A stretch of DNA of 64,000 nt from Dendrophyllia cribrosa (GCA_024195265.1 JAJLRJ010000011.1:1748866-1812865); one strand, 5' to 3'. Positions 49,310 to 61,288 are shown, counted from the stretch's first letter. A program made the numbers and translations. The notes: generated from the sequence alone by a model not told the origin.

Positions 49310-51076
49310 GGTGTTTCCCTCCAGTTTCCATGCAGCCGCACCGACCATTTTTTGAGCGGCCGTTTAACTAACTTTCCTTTATTGAATTAGAACAAAACTT
49401 ACACAAAATATTGTGCTTAGTTTGAAGTTTATAAGAGTGCAACAAATTTGTAAATCGCATTTAGAATTACGGAGATAAACGAGAAACATTGAAATCACTT
49501 GAGTCTAAATTCCGAGCGATTGCGATGGCATCTAGAAAAATCAAAACTATTACGATAAACTATGACATATGGCAAACAAAATATCTAAAAATTAGAAACT
49601 TTTGTCAAGCCGATTTTGAGTAAATCAGAAAAACATTTCGAACTTGTGATTTTGCATGTGTATGAGCACATCCATAAGTTCCTCAATTAATCTTACAAAA
49701 ATTTAATTTCACAATCTGAAATTTACGCCAAAATGTGTGTTAAGTGTATGAGATGAAACTATGAAAGTTTGAAAGAGTTTCTCGTTTTAGTTTTAGAGAT
49801 TCAATTTTCTATAGGAAACCATAGTTTTTTGACTGAGTCCTTTATATTGTAGTTTTAGCGCTTTTCTACATATTTCAAAAACCGCGAGATAGATTTTTTT
49901 TTAACTTTTATGGTCGTTTCTTTATAATATGAACAACATTGTCTCGAAGTTTCATCTTGATTGAAACATTGCAACATGGTCAAATAAAATAATAAAGTTC
50001 ACGTAAAACGCGATTGAGACTTTGTGTTTTGATTGCACGGTTGAAGGCACACAAAGACGCTTTAATTAATTCAGGTGAAGCGTAACGCATTTCTGCGTGA
50101 CCATCATGTTTTGCGGAGTAACGTTAGAGGCTGTGTTCCACGTTTAATACTTTTATCATGCTCATGAATTTCAGTAGGGCGTTTATTTGAAAGCAGGTTT
50201 TTTATTCGCATTTGACGTGGACTGGACACTCGGCATTTTGAATTGTAGAGAAGAGAAAGAAGTCAACGCGATTTGCATAATTCTCAACACGCAGAAATGC
50301 GTTACACTTCACCTGAATAATTAACGCGTCTTTGTGCGCCTTCAACCGTGCAATCAAAACACAAAGTCTCAATCGCGTTTTAGGTGAACTTTATTATTTT
50401 ATTTGACCATGTTGCAATGTTTCAATCAAGATGAAACTTCGAGACAATGTTGTTTATATTATAAAGAAACGACCATAAAAGTTTAAAAAAAATCTACCTC
50501 GCGGTTTTTGAAATATGTAGAAAAGCGCTAAAACTACAATATTAAGGACTCATTAAAAAAAACTATGGTTTCCTATAGAAAATCGAATCTCCAAAACTAA
50601 AACGAGAAACGCTTTCAAACTTTTATAGTTTTATCTCATACACTAAACACACATTTTGGCGAAAATTTCAGATTGTGAAATAAAACTTTTATAAGATTAA
50701 TTGAGGAACTTATGGATGTGCTCATACACATGCAAAATCACAAGTTCGAAATGTTTTTCTGATTTGCTCAAAATCGGCTTGACAAAAGTTTCTAATTTTT
50801 AGATATTTTGTTTGCCATATGTCATAGTTTATCGTAATAGTTTTGATTTTTCTAGATACCATCGCAATCGCTCGGAATTTAGACTCAAGTGATTTCAATG
50901 TTTCTGGTTTATCTCCGCAATTTTAAATGCGATTTACAAATTTGTTACACTCTTAAAAACTTCAAGCTATGTACAATATTTTGTGTAAGTTTCATATAAA
51001 TTCAATAAAGGAAAGTTAGTTAAACGGCCGCTCAAAAATGGTCGGTGCGGCTGCATGGAAACTGGAGGGAAACACC
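49310..51076. mobile_element. Giant palindromic foldback element, TTAA-flanked
   Basis: 1767 bp made of two arms of about 790 bp (49310-50100 and 50288-51076), inverted and roughly 95% identical by eye, around a spacer of about 187 bp. The ends GGTGTTTCCCTCC/GGAGGGAAACACC are flanked by TTAA at 49306-49309 and 51077-51080, the target of piggyBac-like transposition. No ORF of note. The transcript of either strand would fold into one very long hairpin. Confidence 0.88.
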
Positions 51077-51080
51077 TTAA

Positions 51081-51306
51081 CCCGAAGAAAATTTAGAAAG
51101 AGAGACGTTCTGAGAGGGGGATGGGGTGTGCTAAACAGAGGATTTACGACATTTAATATTGGTTATGTCTTCAATCCTTGAAGCGTGAAAATATTCCAGT
51201 TTTTGTTGTGTTTATATAAAGTAGAGTATATCATTTATGTTTTTTAAAACGTGTAAGTTGCTAAAAAAGCTGTGATGCTGCGATGGTGTTGAAGTAAAAA
51301 ACGAAA
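51081..51306. repeat. Copy of the region upstream of FEM1-like gene 1
   Basis: 51125-51245 aligns to about 40040-40180 (GAGGATTTACGA, ATTTAATATTGGT, ATAAAGTAGAGTATATC), suggesting that the FEM1 gene pair arose within a tandemly duplicated block. Confidence 0.6.
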
Positions 51307-51770
51307 CTTCGGTTTTATCAACTGAGTTTAAAAGGTAATTTAGCCACCGGAAGGAGATTCAAAAGCGGATTGTTTCCTGCACTTGCCCTTCGTCAGAGCG
51401 AATCAAGGGCTGACAAGCACGAGCTAGCGCTCGAAACATCAGCTTTTGAATCTCTTTACGGTGGCCAATTTACCATATCAACCCCCGGGGGGGAGGGGGT
51501 GTACTCCCCAAAAATACCTATACCGGGTATGTGCCGCCCAACGGGGTCGTGATTTTGAGACTCCTGAACGGGGTATCCATTTTAGAGACGTTTCCTAGAA
51601 CGGGGTATAATATTTCGAACGCACGAAAGCTTCAAATTTTCAGCAGCCATTTGAAATATGAACGGGGTATTAAAAATTGACCTATTTCTAGAACGGAGTA
51701 TCATTTTGAGTGCAAATATCCTCCCCAACCCCCCCCCCCCCCCCCGGTTATCAACTCAGTTGATTAAACC
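51307..51770. mobile_element. Penelope-like terminal remnant, interrupted
   Basis: An inverted repeat (TTTTATCAACTGAGTTT, GCCACCGGAAGGAGATTC at left; GAATCTCTTTACGGTGGCC and ATCAACTCAGTTGATTAAA at right) around a core with GCTAGCGCTCGAAAC. This resembles Penelope-like element termini. The right arm is split by the element at 51483-51747. Confidence 0.5.
51483..51747. mobile_element. G/C-ended MITE with 8-bp target duplication
   Basis: Ends CCCCGGGGGGG and (C)17GG. The interior has repeated AACGGGGTAT units. Flanks ATATCAAC (51475-51482) and TTATCAAC (51748-51755) match at 7 of 8 bases. Same family as 28382-28874 and 62040-62182, and related to 4158-5107. Confidence 0.75.
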
Positions 51771-53384
51771 AACAACAACAAGTAGCTTTATTTGCATGAC
51801 TATAAATCCTTACAGTATTGCAAAAGCATTACAACATAGCAAAATGAAATAATCATATAATAAAGAAAGGGAAAGTACAATTAAGATACATCAGTCTGGA
51901 TTGATAATTTGATTATTGCCGGAGATATAAGCATAAATGAGTGAATTTCACCAATTGTATATTTACAAAATAATTATTAATTCGTTGCTAACTTCTGAAG
52001 GAGATAACTGTTTTATATTTGGTAGGTGATACGCTATTTTCCTGTAAAATTGACTACAGTCAACTCACTCGTAAGCGGACACCCTCTGGAATTGAAAAAA
52101 GTGTCCGTTAGTAGAGCTGTCCGCTTCGGCGAGATTTATTCCCATAAGCGGACAACAAAGAAAAATAGGGTGGATGTCTGCTTATGGAAGGGTTATGTGG
52201 AGTTATGCGGTTACGTTGCTGTCAGTAAGGCCAAAGTTAGAAGATTGCCGTCTTGAAACCACAGCCAAGGAAAACGCTAACACAGTTACTGGATTAGATG
52301 AGATACTTGGTCACATTCCTTTGAGGATGGCTGTATTTGCCACCACGTTTTTAAAGCGCGGAACAAACAAAAGGAAAGCCATCATAATGGGTAAAGGTGT
52401 CAACAGAAGCTAACAGAGGAGCTGGTACGGCCTGGAAATTCCTTGTAAATACTTTTTTTTAATGGTGATGTTCAAACATTTACCGTGGCTCATGTCCAAG
52501 TTTGATTATCTGAGATACAGTGTTCGGTATAGTCAGTGATTGAAAACAGAAACAAGAAGGAAAGTAGACCATGACGAACGTGGCCACAGCGTGACACTAC
52601 AAATGTTACGTCAGACTCTTGTTAATGTCAAACGAACGGACAGCTTGCTTTCCCGCCGACAAATGGAGATTTGACAAAAGCGATCCCCACTGTTCTGTTT
52701 CTCTGTCTGCAAAGGTCATATTTTTGTTTATTTATTGCAAATTAAAGACAAATTTCATTGCCAAGAGTCAATTATTATACATGGGATGTCCGTTTAGGAG
52801 AGAGCTTAAACAAAAGAAAAATCCAATTTTCATTTTTAAAAGTGTCCGCGTCCGCTTACGAGAATGTGTAAATACAGAGTTTGACTGGGAGGTAAAACGG
52901 GGATTTGAAAACGCGTCCGTAAGTAGAGCTGTCCGCTTACGAGAGTGTCCGTTAACGGAGAGTTGACTGTATTTAGGAAAGTGGAAAAGGAAGTGAATTT
53001 CATCTTCAATTTCATTAGATCCACAAGTAGGACACAATCTATCATCTCTCGTGATTTGTTCATATCTACCAATTTCGATTCAATCATTAATTTATGATTA
53101 CTTATATGAAATTTTACTAATTGTTTTCTGTCATTTGATTTCCTTGTAAGATCTAAGTAACGAGAAGGCGTATATTCGTTCTTAAAGATATTATAAAATT
53201 CGAGTTTCTTAGTGTTGAATGGCATGTCGTCAATATAGGATATATTTTTGAGGCATTAAGTTAATTTACATTTTAGTGTCATTTAAGAAAATAAGGTCAA
53301 AATCAGGCAAATTATAGAATTCACATATCCTTATAATATAAGATTAGAGTAGAAGCTATATTTACCAGAAGAGTGAAGATCTGC
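51771..53384 (-). mobile_element. LINE copy B, 5'-truncated 3' end
   Basis: Same family as the LINE at 1-2640. From about 51870 it aligns with the window start (GGGAAAGTACAAT, GATAATTTGATTATTGC) and stops at GAAGATCTGC (53384), equal to about position 611 of copy A. In element orientation the 3' end has AATAAAG and a CTTGTTGTTG tail. The residual ORF2 fragment (CPTCGSNEIEDEIHFLFHFP) is frame-broken. A pogo-type MITE sits inside. Confidence 0.88.
52057..52969. mobile_element. pogo-type element inside LINE copy B
   Basis: 913 bp. Ends CAGTCAACTC and GAGTTGACTG, each followed inside by CGTAAGCGGACAC-type repeats. TA flanks at 52055-52056 and 52970-52971. LINE copy A (around 160-215) shows the uninterrupted sequence, ATTGAGTATTTAGGA. 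The short frame at 52174-52413 has no recognisable domain. Confidence 0.88.
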
Positions 53385-53439
53385 TGGATCATCTGTACTA
53401 TAGGTAGTCTCGCCCGACATATCGGCCGATATATCGCTC

Positions 53440-53560
53440 GATATGTCGAACTCGCATCTCGGTCGAGTATCGGTCAAACGTCGGTGGAATATCGGTCAAG
53501 TGTCGGTGATATATCGGTCAAGTGTCGGTGATATATCGGTCAAGTGTCGGTGGTATTTAA
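53440..53560. repeat. Minisatellite, ATCGGTCAAGTGTCGGTG units
   Basis: Three regular 20-bp units (ATATCGGTCAAGTGTCGGTG) preceded by diverged ones (TCGGTCGAGTATCGGTC) and by CGACATATCGGCCGATATAT palindromes from 53417. Confidence 0.85.
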
Positions 53561-53952
53561 CAAAGATCCAACTTAACATATAGTAGAACAAATAGTATAT
53601 ACCCACGGCACAAGTGAATAGTGCTTTTCGCGCGCTCTGATTGGCTAACTCGGAGGTGACTATCCCCTGTTATCCAACGTGTTACTACTTGCGCCTACTT
53701 GCGTCTCTGTTTGACCAGGGCTCGGTTGTTCGAAAGCCGGTTAAATTCTAACCTCGGGTTAAATCGCTCTAACCTGAGGTTAAGTTTTAACCGCAGGTTA
53801 ATTCTGTTGTTCAAAGACAGGTTAAGGCTAACCTCGGGTTAAACAGCGGGTTAAATTTAAAAGTAAACTGCAGAATACCGCAAACGATAATGCTGCTAAT
53901 GATACGTAGGATCTACGAGAGACCTAACCAGCCAAAAAATGAATGAACAAAA
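53561..53952. repeat. AACCTCGGGTTA palindrome cluster
   Basis: At least six copies of a TAACCTCGGGTTAA-like imperfect palindrome at 53740-53850, with related units after the hairpin at 54185-54235. They probably form the outer parts of a MITE around the hairpin at 53953. Confidence 0.7.
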
Positions 53953-54180
53953 ACAATGAACTGCACGGCTGATCTGACCACGTAAAAAAAGTAAAATTTG
54001 CGAGACACCATCACGACAGGAACCGATCGTAACGGGTCATTGTGCAGTCTATTTGTGCTGGCTTTCTTGCTGGAGAAACAGCTGTCCACGGTTACGATCC
54101 TACTTTATCGGTTCCTGTCGTGATGGTGTCTCGCAAATTTTACTTTTTTACGTGGTCAGATCAGCCGTGCAGTTCATTGT
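53953..54180. repeat. Inverted repeat with 75-bp arms
   Basis: Left arm 53953-54027, right arm 54107-54180, practically identical apart from one A in an A-run, with a loop of about 79 nt. A CACGTAAAAAAAGTAAAATT core is visible. Confidence 0.9.
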
Positions 54181-54235
54181 TTTGGTTAAATTTAACCCTC
54201 CTTGCTAGGTGGGTTAAAAAAGTAACCTCGGAGTA

Positions 54236-55656
54236 AACTGAATCTGACAAATATTCTATGATTTACGGCAGCGAAACGTTTTCAAAAACAACAATGAATT
54301 CATGGAAAATGAATAACGTCCTCGCTATAGCTGGGCGACAACCTTCTTTTTGTATGATAGGTTGTGAAAGAGCGTTATAATGGCGAAATTAGCTCCAACG
54401 AACGCTGAACTCGTCACAAATCAAAAACGATTTTTTTGCTTTTAAGTCGCGTGCAATGATGCACCATGTTTCTGGGCCTTATTTAAAAAAATAGCCTGCT
54501 GGATATGATTATAATTAGGAAGACTTAAACAGTACTTTGCCTCATTTTGATCTGAGACCTGTAAGCCGTTTCTGACTGTTCAGAAATGAACATTATTCTG
54601 TGTCACTGCAATGTGATGTTTATTTCAATTTCAAGCAATCATGTAATAAAGAACAATAGCGAACATTGCGAGTTATTGTGTAGTACCGAGTAGTACCTGT
54701 CATGGAGTGGAATTAGTTTATGGGCCTGTATTTATGGAGAAAAGTCGACCCTGGTAGGAGGATCACCCCTTCCCCTCTCCCCGAGCAATCTTTTGCCGAG
54801 CGTTTATGTGAAAAAAGTTGCCCTGCTGATCCAGCCAAAAATTGGCCCTTCCAGTTATTTCTTTACTTCTACCTGATACTCAAGTAAATAATAGCCAAAG
54901 TGTTAAACAATTCGGCATGGCTCGACCCACCGAATCACCCTACCTGCAAGGCGAGTGACCCTCCTCCAATGGCCACCCTCTCCCGAACCAACTTTGCGAT
55001 TTCTTAATGTTCGCGGCTATTTATAAAGAAATGTACGAGTCTCTGTATGGAGGTTGACCATTCTATCAGTTTTCAAAGTAAAGCGGCATAGTGGCAACGG
55101 GTAGGTCAACAATACAGTCAGTAGAGTTTTCATCGAGACAACTCAGATCAGTGAAAATTTTGATCAGGGGAGTAATCAAAACTATAAAATGAATTTTCGA
55201 ATTTGATTGGTTATGATCAGCAGCCACGATTTGAGCACTGATAGGACAGTTTACGCATCATGGCTGTGCGCTGTAATAACTTGCAATAGGACAGAGAATG
55301 AGTTACCTTTCTTTTACATATCGGTAAAAAACAAACTCAACTGTTGTGTTTTTGTTAACCAAAACGTTTAAACAGTTAGCTTATGTTTTATTATTTGGTA
55401 ACAGGAATTCGTGTTGTCCAATTCAGTCTGTAATCATACTTGTGATTATAGATTTTGGTTATGACTTGAAGTCCTATTGCCATTATAAGTCGGGCGAAAA
55501 CTTTCAACTGTTGACTTCACCGTGATTTAACCGTCAGCAGAGTGAAAAAATACTGCTATCCGTGGATAGTCGACCGACTATCGGCCGACTATTGCCCGAC
55601 TATCGACCGACAATCGGCCGACTACCCTTCCCAACCCACCCACCCCTTCCCCCCCT
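54236..55656. other. No gene seen
   Basis: 1.4 kb without a supported gene. Near its end (55562-55622) it has a tandem array of about six CGACTATCGGC-type 12-mers, similar in vocabulary to the minisatellite at 53417-53560. Confidence 0.5.
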
Positions 55657-55871
55657 AGACTACGAGCAGTCTCTCTTTTCCAGCTTAGTCCGTCGAGCGA
55701 GAAACGAAAAAACATTAGCGGGCGGATAATGGTCACGCGAAACTTGGGGCGAGGCACGCGCGCCTGTCTCGCCCCCAATTAATTATTTCGCGTGACCATT
55801 TTCCGCTCGCTAATGTTTTTTCGTTTCTCACTCGATGGACTAAGCTGGGAAAGAGAGGCTGCTCGTAGTCT
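55657..55871. mobile_element. Hairpin MITE, AGACTACGAGCAG ends
   Basis: 215 bp, almost entirely palindromic: arms of about 100 bp (AGACTACGAGCAGTCTCTCT and inverse) around a short loop. ORFs through it are by-products of the symmetry. No obvious target duplication. Confidence 0.85.
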
Positions 55872-56067
55872 ATTCCCCCTCCCCCCCCCCACACCTCATC
55901 ACACCATCCTATTATAATAGAGTTTTGCGAAAAGCAACCTCGTCCTCAGGGCCTTCTCCGCCTCCAATTTTGAACGCGGCGCAGGCCCTGGGGACGAAGA
56001 GGGGGACTGGGTTGTTATTACGGAGTACTTTTCGTGTATCTTACAAGGCGGCATTTTTGAATTTAAA
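55872..56067 (+). promoter_or_regulatory. Putative TAF1A promoter region
   Basis: 195 bp between the hairpin MITE and the TAF1A start codon. It includes an inverted repeat (CCTCGTCCTCAGGGCC and GGCCCTGGGGACGAAG, 55938-56003) from a small repeat, and GC-rich sequence just before the ATG. No TATA box is obvious. Confidence 0.35.
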
Positions 56068-56176
56068 ATGGCGGCCGTGCGGAGTTATTGGTTTGCGAAC
56101 CAAGTGAATCCACCTTGGTTTAAATCGTGTATTTTTCAGCAAATATGGCGTGAAGCCTCCTTTTCCCATACATTAG
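56068..56176 (+). CDS. TAF1A: TAF1A exon 1
   Basis: Starts MAAVRSYWFANQVNPPWFK. 109 nt, ending TTAG/GTAAGT in phase 1. The sequence is not conserved enough to identify on its own; the phase match to exon 2 supports it. Confidence 0.65.
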
Positions 56177-56839
56177 GTAAGTCTTGAACACTTTTCACCC
56201 AGAAACGTCTTATTGCATTTGCAAAAAGCTAAGCATCATCGCAAAATTTGTGAACACATTATGTCAGTAAGTTAATTAATTGAACTTCAACTTCAACTTT
56301 ATTACTTCCATCACTTGTTTACAATAATGTGTAAAATAATTACAAATTAAAAAATTAAAAATTAAACACAAAAAGTGACGAGAAGTCCAAAGAAAAGCAG
56401 AAATGCTTGAAGTAATAGACCCCCATTAATGGCCATTACATGTTGTATTGTGAAACCACTGGTAAATTCTGAGTGGCGACATGGCGTCGCAACAGCGACA
56501 GGAGCAACTTCAGAATACCCTCCACTTATTTACATATCCCTAAACATTTTATAGAACGAAGCATATGAAAACAAAAGAAACCATTCATATTCAATGACAT
56601 GCAAATAAGTGGCCAGGTATTCTGAAGTTTAGCCCAGCAACATCAACGGTGTAAAATGACGACAAACGACAAGAAGTTTCCATGAAACTGCGAATTTATG
56701 GCGTTGTTGAATAGTAAACTCTGACATCGACACGCTAACCCTGTGAAATTGCGAAATGTCAAGGTTCGAAATTCAGACCAGGGACATGCTCATTCCCACC
56801 CCCACCCCCTTAACAGGGCCTTACCACTGAACACCCCCC

Positions 56840-56871
<32 letters not shown>

Positions 56872-59800
56872 AGGGTAGGGGTGTGGATAGTTTTTGGAGC
56901 CATAAAAACGTTTTTTATTATTTTATTGGCAGGGTTGGAAACTGCATCATATCATCAACAACATATTACATATCTCGCAAGGTTGTTGTTAGACAGTTTA
57001 TTGAGCCACAAGTTTGATGACGCACTGCAATGTCTTGTGGGATTATGTGGAGCATGTAGGAGAACACCCGAGCTGTTTTGGAGGGTAATCTAAAATAATT
57101 CTGATTAATAATAAACTACATGTATCAGTTCAAATGAAATAGTAAAACTAAGGACACATTTATTTGGGGACATGCTATGTACTTATTGACTGACTGGGAG
57201 GGCCAAATGGGAAAAATTTGGCTTGAGGTCATGGCGTATGAAATAAGTGCAACAATGTCCATGCACCTTGACCAACAGCCAATATTTTTCAATCCAGCCT
57301 GACCTAACTTAATCTGTACATATTTTATCATATGACCAATTTGGAGACAAAATTGTTCCAATATTTAACATGCGAGGCTGCACTTTGTAGCAGGGCCGTA
57401 CAGCTATAATTTCTTTTACCAAAGAAATGAATTATGAACTGCACTCATTAAGACTTTTAAAATGCAAATGGTATATCTGTTGTAGGTTAAAATTATTTTA
57501 GGTTAAAAATTATTTCAAACTAGGTTAATTTTTATTTTCCTTTGTCCCAGATTCATTAACATAATCTCAGACAAAGGAAAATAAAAATTAACCTAGTTTA
57601 AAATAATTTAATCTAAAATAATTTTAACCTACAACATATCCAACGTACATGGCCATTCAGTTTGTACTAAAACACATTGTTTATGAATTTCTTTCTTCAG
57701 ACAGGGTGTGAGGTAATGCGTCGCCGACCAGGAAGCTATACACACATGAATCAGTTTATTAAGAACATGTTTGTGATTTGTGTTCCATTTCAAAAGGAAC
57801 TCTTGTTGGACTTTGCTTTGTACCTAGTGAAGCACAACTCTGACATAACAGAAGCACAGGAACTACTTACCTCAAAGCTCTCCCATAAATCATTCACGTC
57901 AAGTGTTCTTCTCAGAGCATACTCAGGACTCTTTGCTTATCTTTCATGGAAAAAATGCAGACTTCAGTTGGAGAAGAGAGCAATAGATGGTGATGAAGTT
58001 GATGATTTGGGTCATGTTTCTGAAAATGCAACCGTAACAAACCTTAGGCAACAAATGATTTTTCATGGGAAGCAAGCATTGGCTTTGTTTGGTGATGTAG
58101 TGGAACATGGTGGTGTGTGGGATATTTTTGTCATGAGACAAGTCGAGATGTTGAAATATTATAACAAAGGTGATGAAGCCAAAAAAATCTTGGTGAGATA
58201 CAAGGATAAAAATCCTGAGAATCCCAATGCACACAGGTAAAAAAATCAGTTTTTTTATTGAGTTTAAGTGATGCTCCACATAAGAACTACCGTAAACTTC
58301 ATTGTTCTGCCACATTGGCTCTTTCCCACATAGAATATCTTTGATTTTAAGAATAGTGGAGGGGCTGATGGTTCATAATTATATTTCAGTGTAAAAATAA
58401 AGAAAATCCATTTGTGTGAAATAAATTTTGGGAAATGTTTGTGCTTAACCAATCAGAATAGCAGAAGACAATAGCTAATAATTTTGCGTATTTGATGAAG
58501 TTCCCCAAATACAATATCTTTTAAAAATTGCATGTTGTGCGATTGGGTCTCAAATTACTTGAAATCTTAAAAAAATTAGACAAAATGCACCTTGAACCTT
58601 AACTTTTTAGCGGTTTTTGAGTCTAGGCCAATCAGATCACTAGTTGTAACAATGAAAAAAGTTGGCATTCCATCATGCATTGTGTTTCAGCACTTTCCTT
58701 CTTATGCGGATCATTACTTAAAAGTCGATGGATGATTTGCAAGGTGTTCAACTCTTATCTCTCTCATAGTAGTGTTATTTTAATAAACATTTTGTTGAAA
58801 CAGAAGCCATTTGAAAGACAAAGACACTGACATGTCCATGGTTTCGAGAATCAAGAATCATGTTTTGAGGCTCAAGTTACTGGATGAAGTATGCGTTTTT
58901 TTGAGAATGTTGAATAGGGATTTCAAAGAAACCATTTATTTCTCTAATACAACAATAACACAGAGCAATAGTGATTTCGCAAAGAAGTTTGTTGGGCTTT
59001 GTATTAATTTTTATTAACTATGATAAAATTGATTATTTGTTTTAGGTATTTGTATAACTTCCTCAAGAGTGAAAACACTGACACACAGCAACTGTGTAAT
59101 GTACTGGAGGCTTTGCTGTGTGTTGATCCAACAAGTGACCTTAGCGAGGAATACATTAAACTTAGGATGGGTGGGTCTGGTGAGTGGAAAGTGAGTTGAA
59201 TAAATGAATGAGATTGGATGTTAGCTCACAAATTAGGCGAAGGCACCTCAGGCAACTGCTATCGGTCCATTTATTAATCTCATCTCTCCCACCCTACCCA
59301 TGAACATTGTATAACATTGATGGTGGTCACAGCCAGGGTTTTGTTACGTCCTCAGTGTTACTTTTACATCCCCATTGGAGACAGGACCACCATGGTCATC
59401 TGAGCCATGTGAAAGTCTAACTGTTTGCAGATTTCATGGGAAAGGCAGCACCTTCTTCCTCTGTCACAGTGGAACTTTTCCTTACAGACACCTCTCTATT
59501 ACAGACAGTTCTCTTATGGCTCCCGAAGATACGAAAATTAATATAATCCTTTCTTCTGTAATACAGACACCTCTATAATACGGACACTTTGGCCTGTCCC
59601 TTTGGCGTCAGTATTAAGAAGGTTCAACTACATTTGAAGACCCTGAGTGTTGGTCCCGCTGGGATTTGAACCCACAACCTCCCACTCTACAGACTGGCAC
59701 TCTAGCAACTGAGCAAACTAGGCAACTGTGCGAACTAGGCAACTGTGCATAAGATAACTTACAGTATGATAGACTACTGACAGCTCATTTTCCTTTTCCC

Positions 59801-61288
59801 CCATTTTTTTGCTGCAGATCAATCAAAAGGACTTATTGATGCCCTTGCAGTCCTCTTCATCAAGCTTGATCATGCTGCTTGTCGGCAGAGTATCAAAGAC
59901 TGGGAAAAATTCGCTGACACTCTTTCCATGTATTTTGCTACACACGACAGGGACAGTTTGGGAGAGGTCTGGGATGAGCGAGCTGATTGGTGGCCACAGT
60001 ATCACTTCCGTCGGGATCTGGTACCTGCCAAAGATCATGTGACAAAGGTTGAGTGGCAGCTGACTCAACATAAGGCTGAGGCTGCAAGATGGCTCCTTGG
60101 GAAAAGTACAGTTGTTTTATGTTATTAACCCATTGACACCTGAACCGCCCGTAACCGCCCGTACAAGACTCCACTGCTTTAAAAAATTGTAACTTTCTCA
60201 ATCGTGCGAACATTGCCTTAACTAGCAGTTGTGAGCATTGACTAGAAAGTCTTTCAAATTGAGATACCCAATAAACACAAAAAAGTCAGCGATTTTTGCA
60301 GAATATCAGCGTTTGAATTTGGACAATAACAAAAATGACCGTTTTTAACGTCATAGAAAAACAACAAAAATCACGTTTTTGCCTTTAGTTTTTTTTATTC
60401 AAATCATCATGGCAAACCCAAAAGTCAACATTCACAGCAAAATTCAGTCCTAGTCCTAGCTTAGCAGTGAATTTTTTTGCTCTTATTCGTTGCTCGGGCC
60501 GAGCTCTAGCCTCTCGTTCTAATGCATACTGACCTTGCCTCAATTTTCAATATCACCACCGCACTGCATGCTGGGAAATGGCCAAGAATTTTGACAGCGT
60601 TCGTTTCTTTCCGCACACATTTCATATTTATACTAAGTCCACAGCCACTCCGACCCACCGCCGAAATTTCGCGCTTGTTGTGTTCTCCTGTGGTCGCAAC
60701 TTCCAAAATATGCCGCGGTAGGTCAAGAAATTCATCCAGAGTCGAGTCCCAAAGCTGCTTCGTTTCCAGGCGGCCATTTTTCCAGTTCAACGAGCAACGA
60801 GCCAAATTCGTAAACGAAGTACAACAACTAACTCGCTTCATTGAGAAGTGGACTCTGAACTACCTCCAAGCTTAATGATGCTCACCAGGCAGCTACTAAA
60901 GATGAAAAATGGCTGTGAACTTACCAAAAATCGTAGATAATTCATATTGGACCCTTTATTGCAAATCAAGCAAGCAAAATGAGATCGTCACAATGACGTT
61001 TCCAGTAAACTCGAGCCTTCAGTGTTTTAGAACAGCAGCACTTTCAATGGTAACTCCAAATATGCAGTCACGAAATCCTATGGGGCGTGTGTATGCAGAA
61101 AATCACTCAAAAACGTAAAAATCCTCAGGTGTGAATGGGTTAAGTTACTACAAAGTAAACTGAAGCCTATTGCTCAAAAAGTTAATATTACATAGATGTC
61201 AACATAAAGCTATTTTGTAGCAATTTGAATCTCAAGGCCAAATCGCCAATCAGTATATTTCAACCAAGGGGGAAGGGGATAGGTTGTT

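Noticed and set aside
53417..53560. CRISPR-like array
   Set aside because: Contiguous 20-bp tandem units without unique spacers in an animal genome; it is a minisatellite.
55578..55778. 66-codon minus-strand ORF
   Set aside because: It reads through the arm of a hairpin MITE. Its length is a by-product of the palindrome.
58811..59017. Possible extra TAF1A exon
   Set aside because: Phase and splice sites do not fit between exons 3 and 4, while direct joining of 58236 to 59046 restores the conserved NPNAH-RYLYNFLK segment.
59655..59727. Possible tRNA gene on the minus strand
   Set aside because: Box-like sequences are present but the cloverleaf is degenerate and the sequence continues as a SINE.
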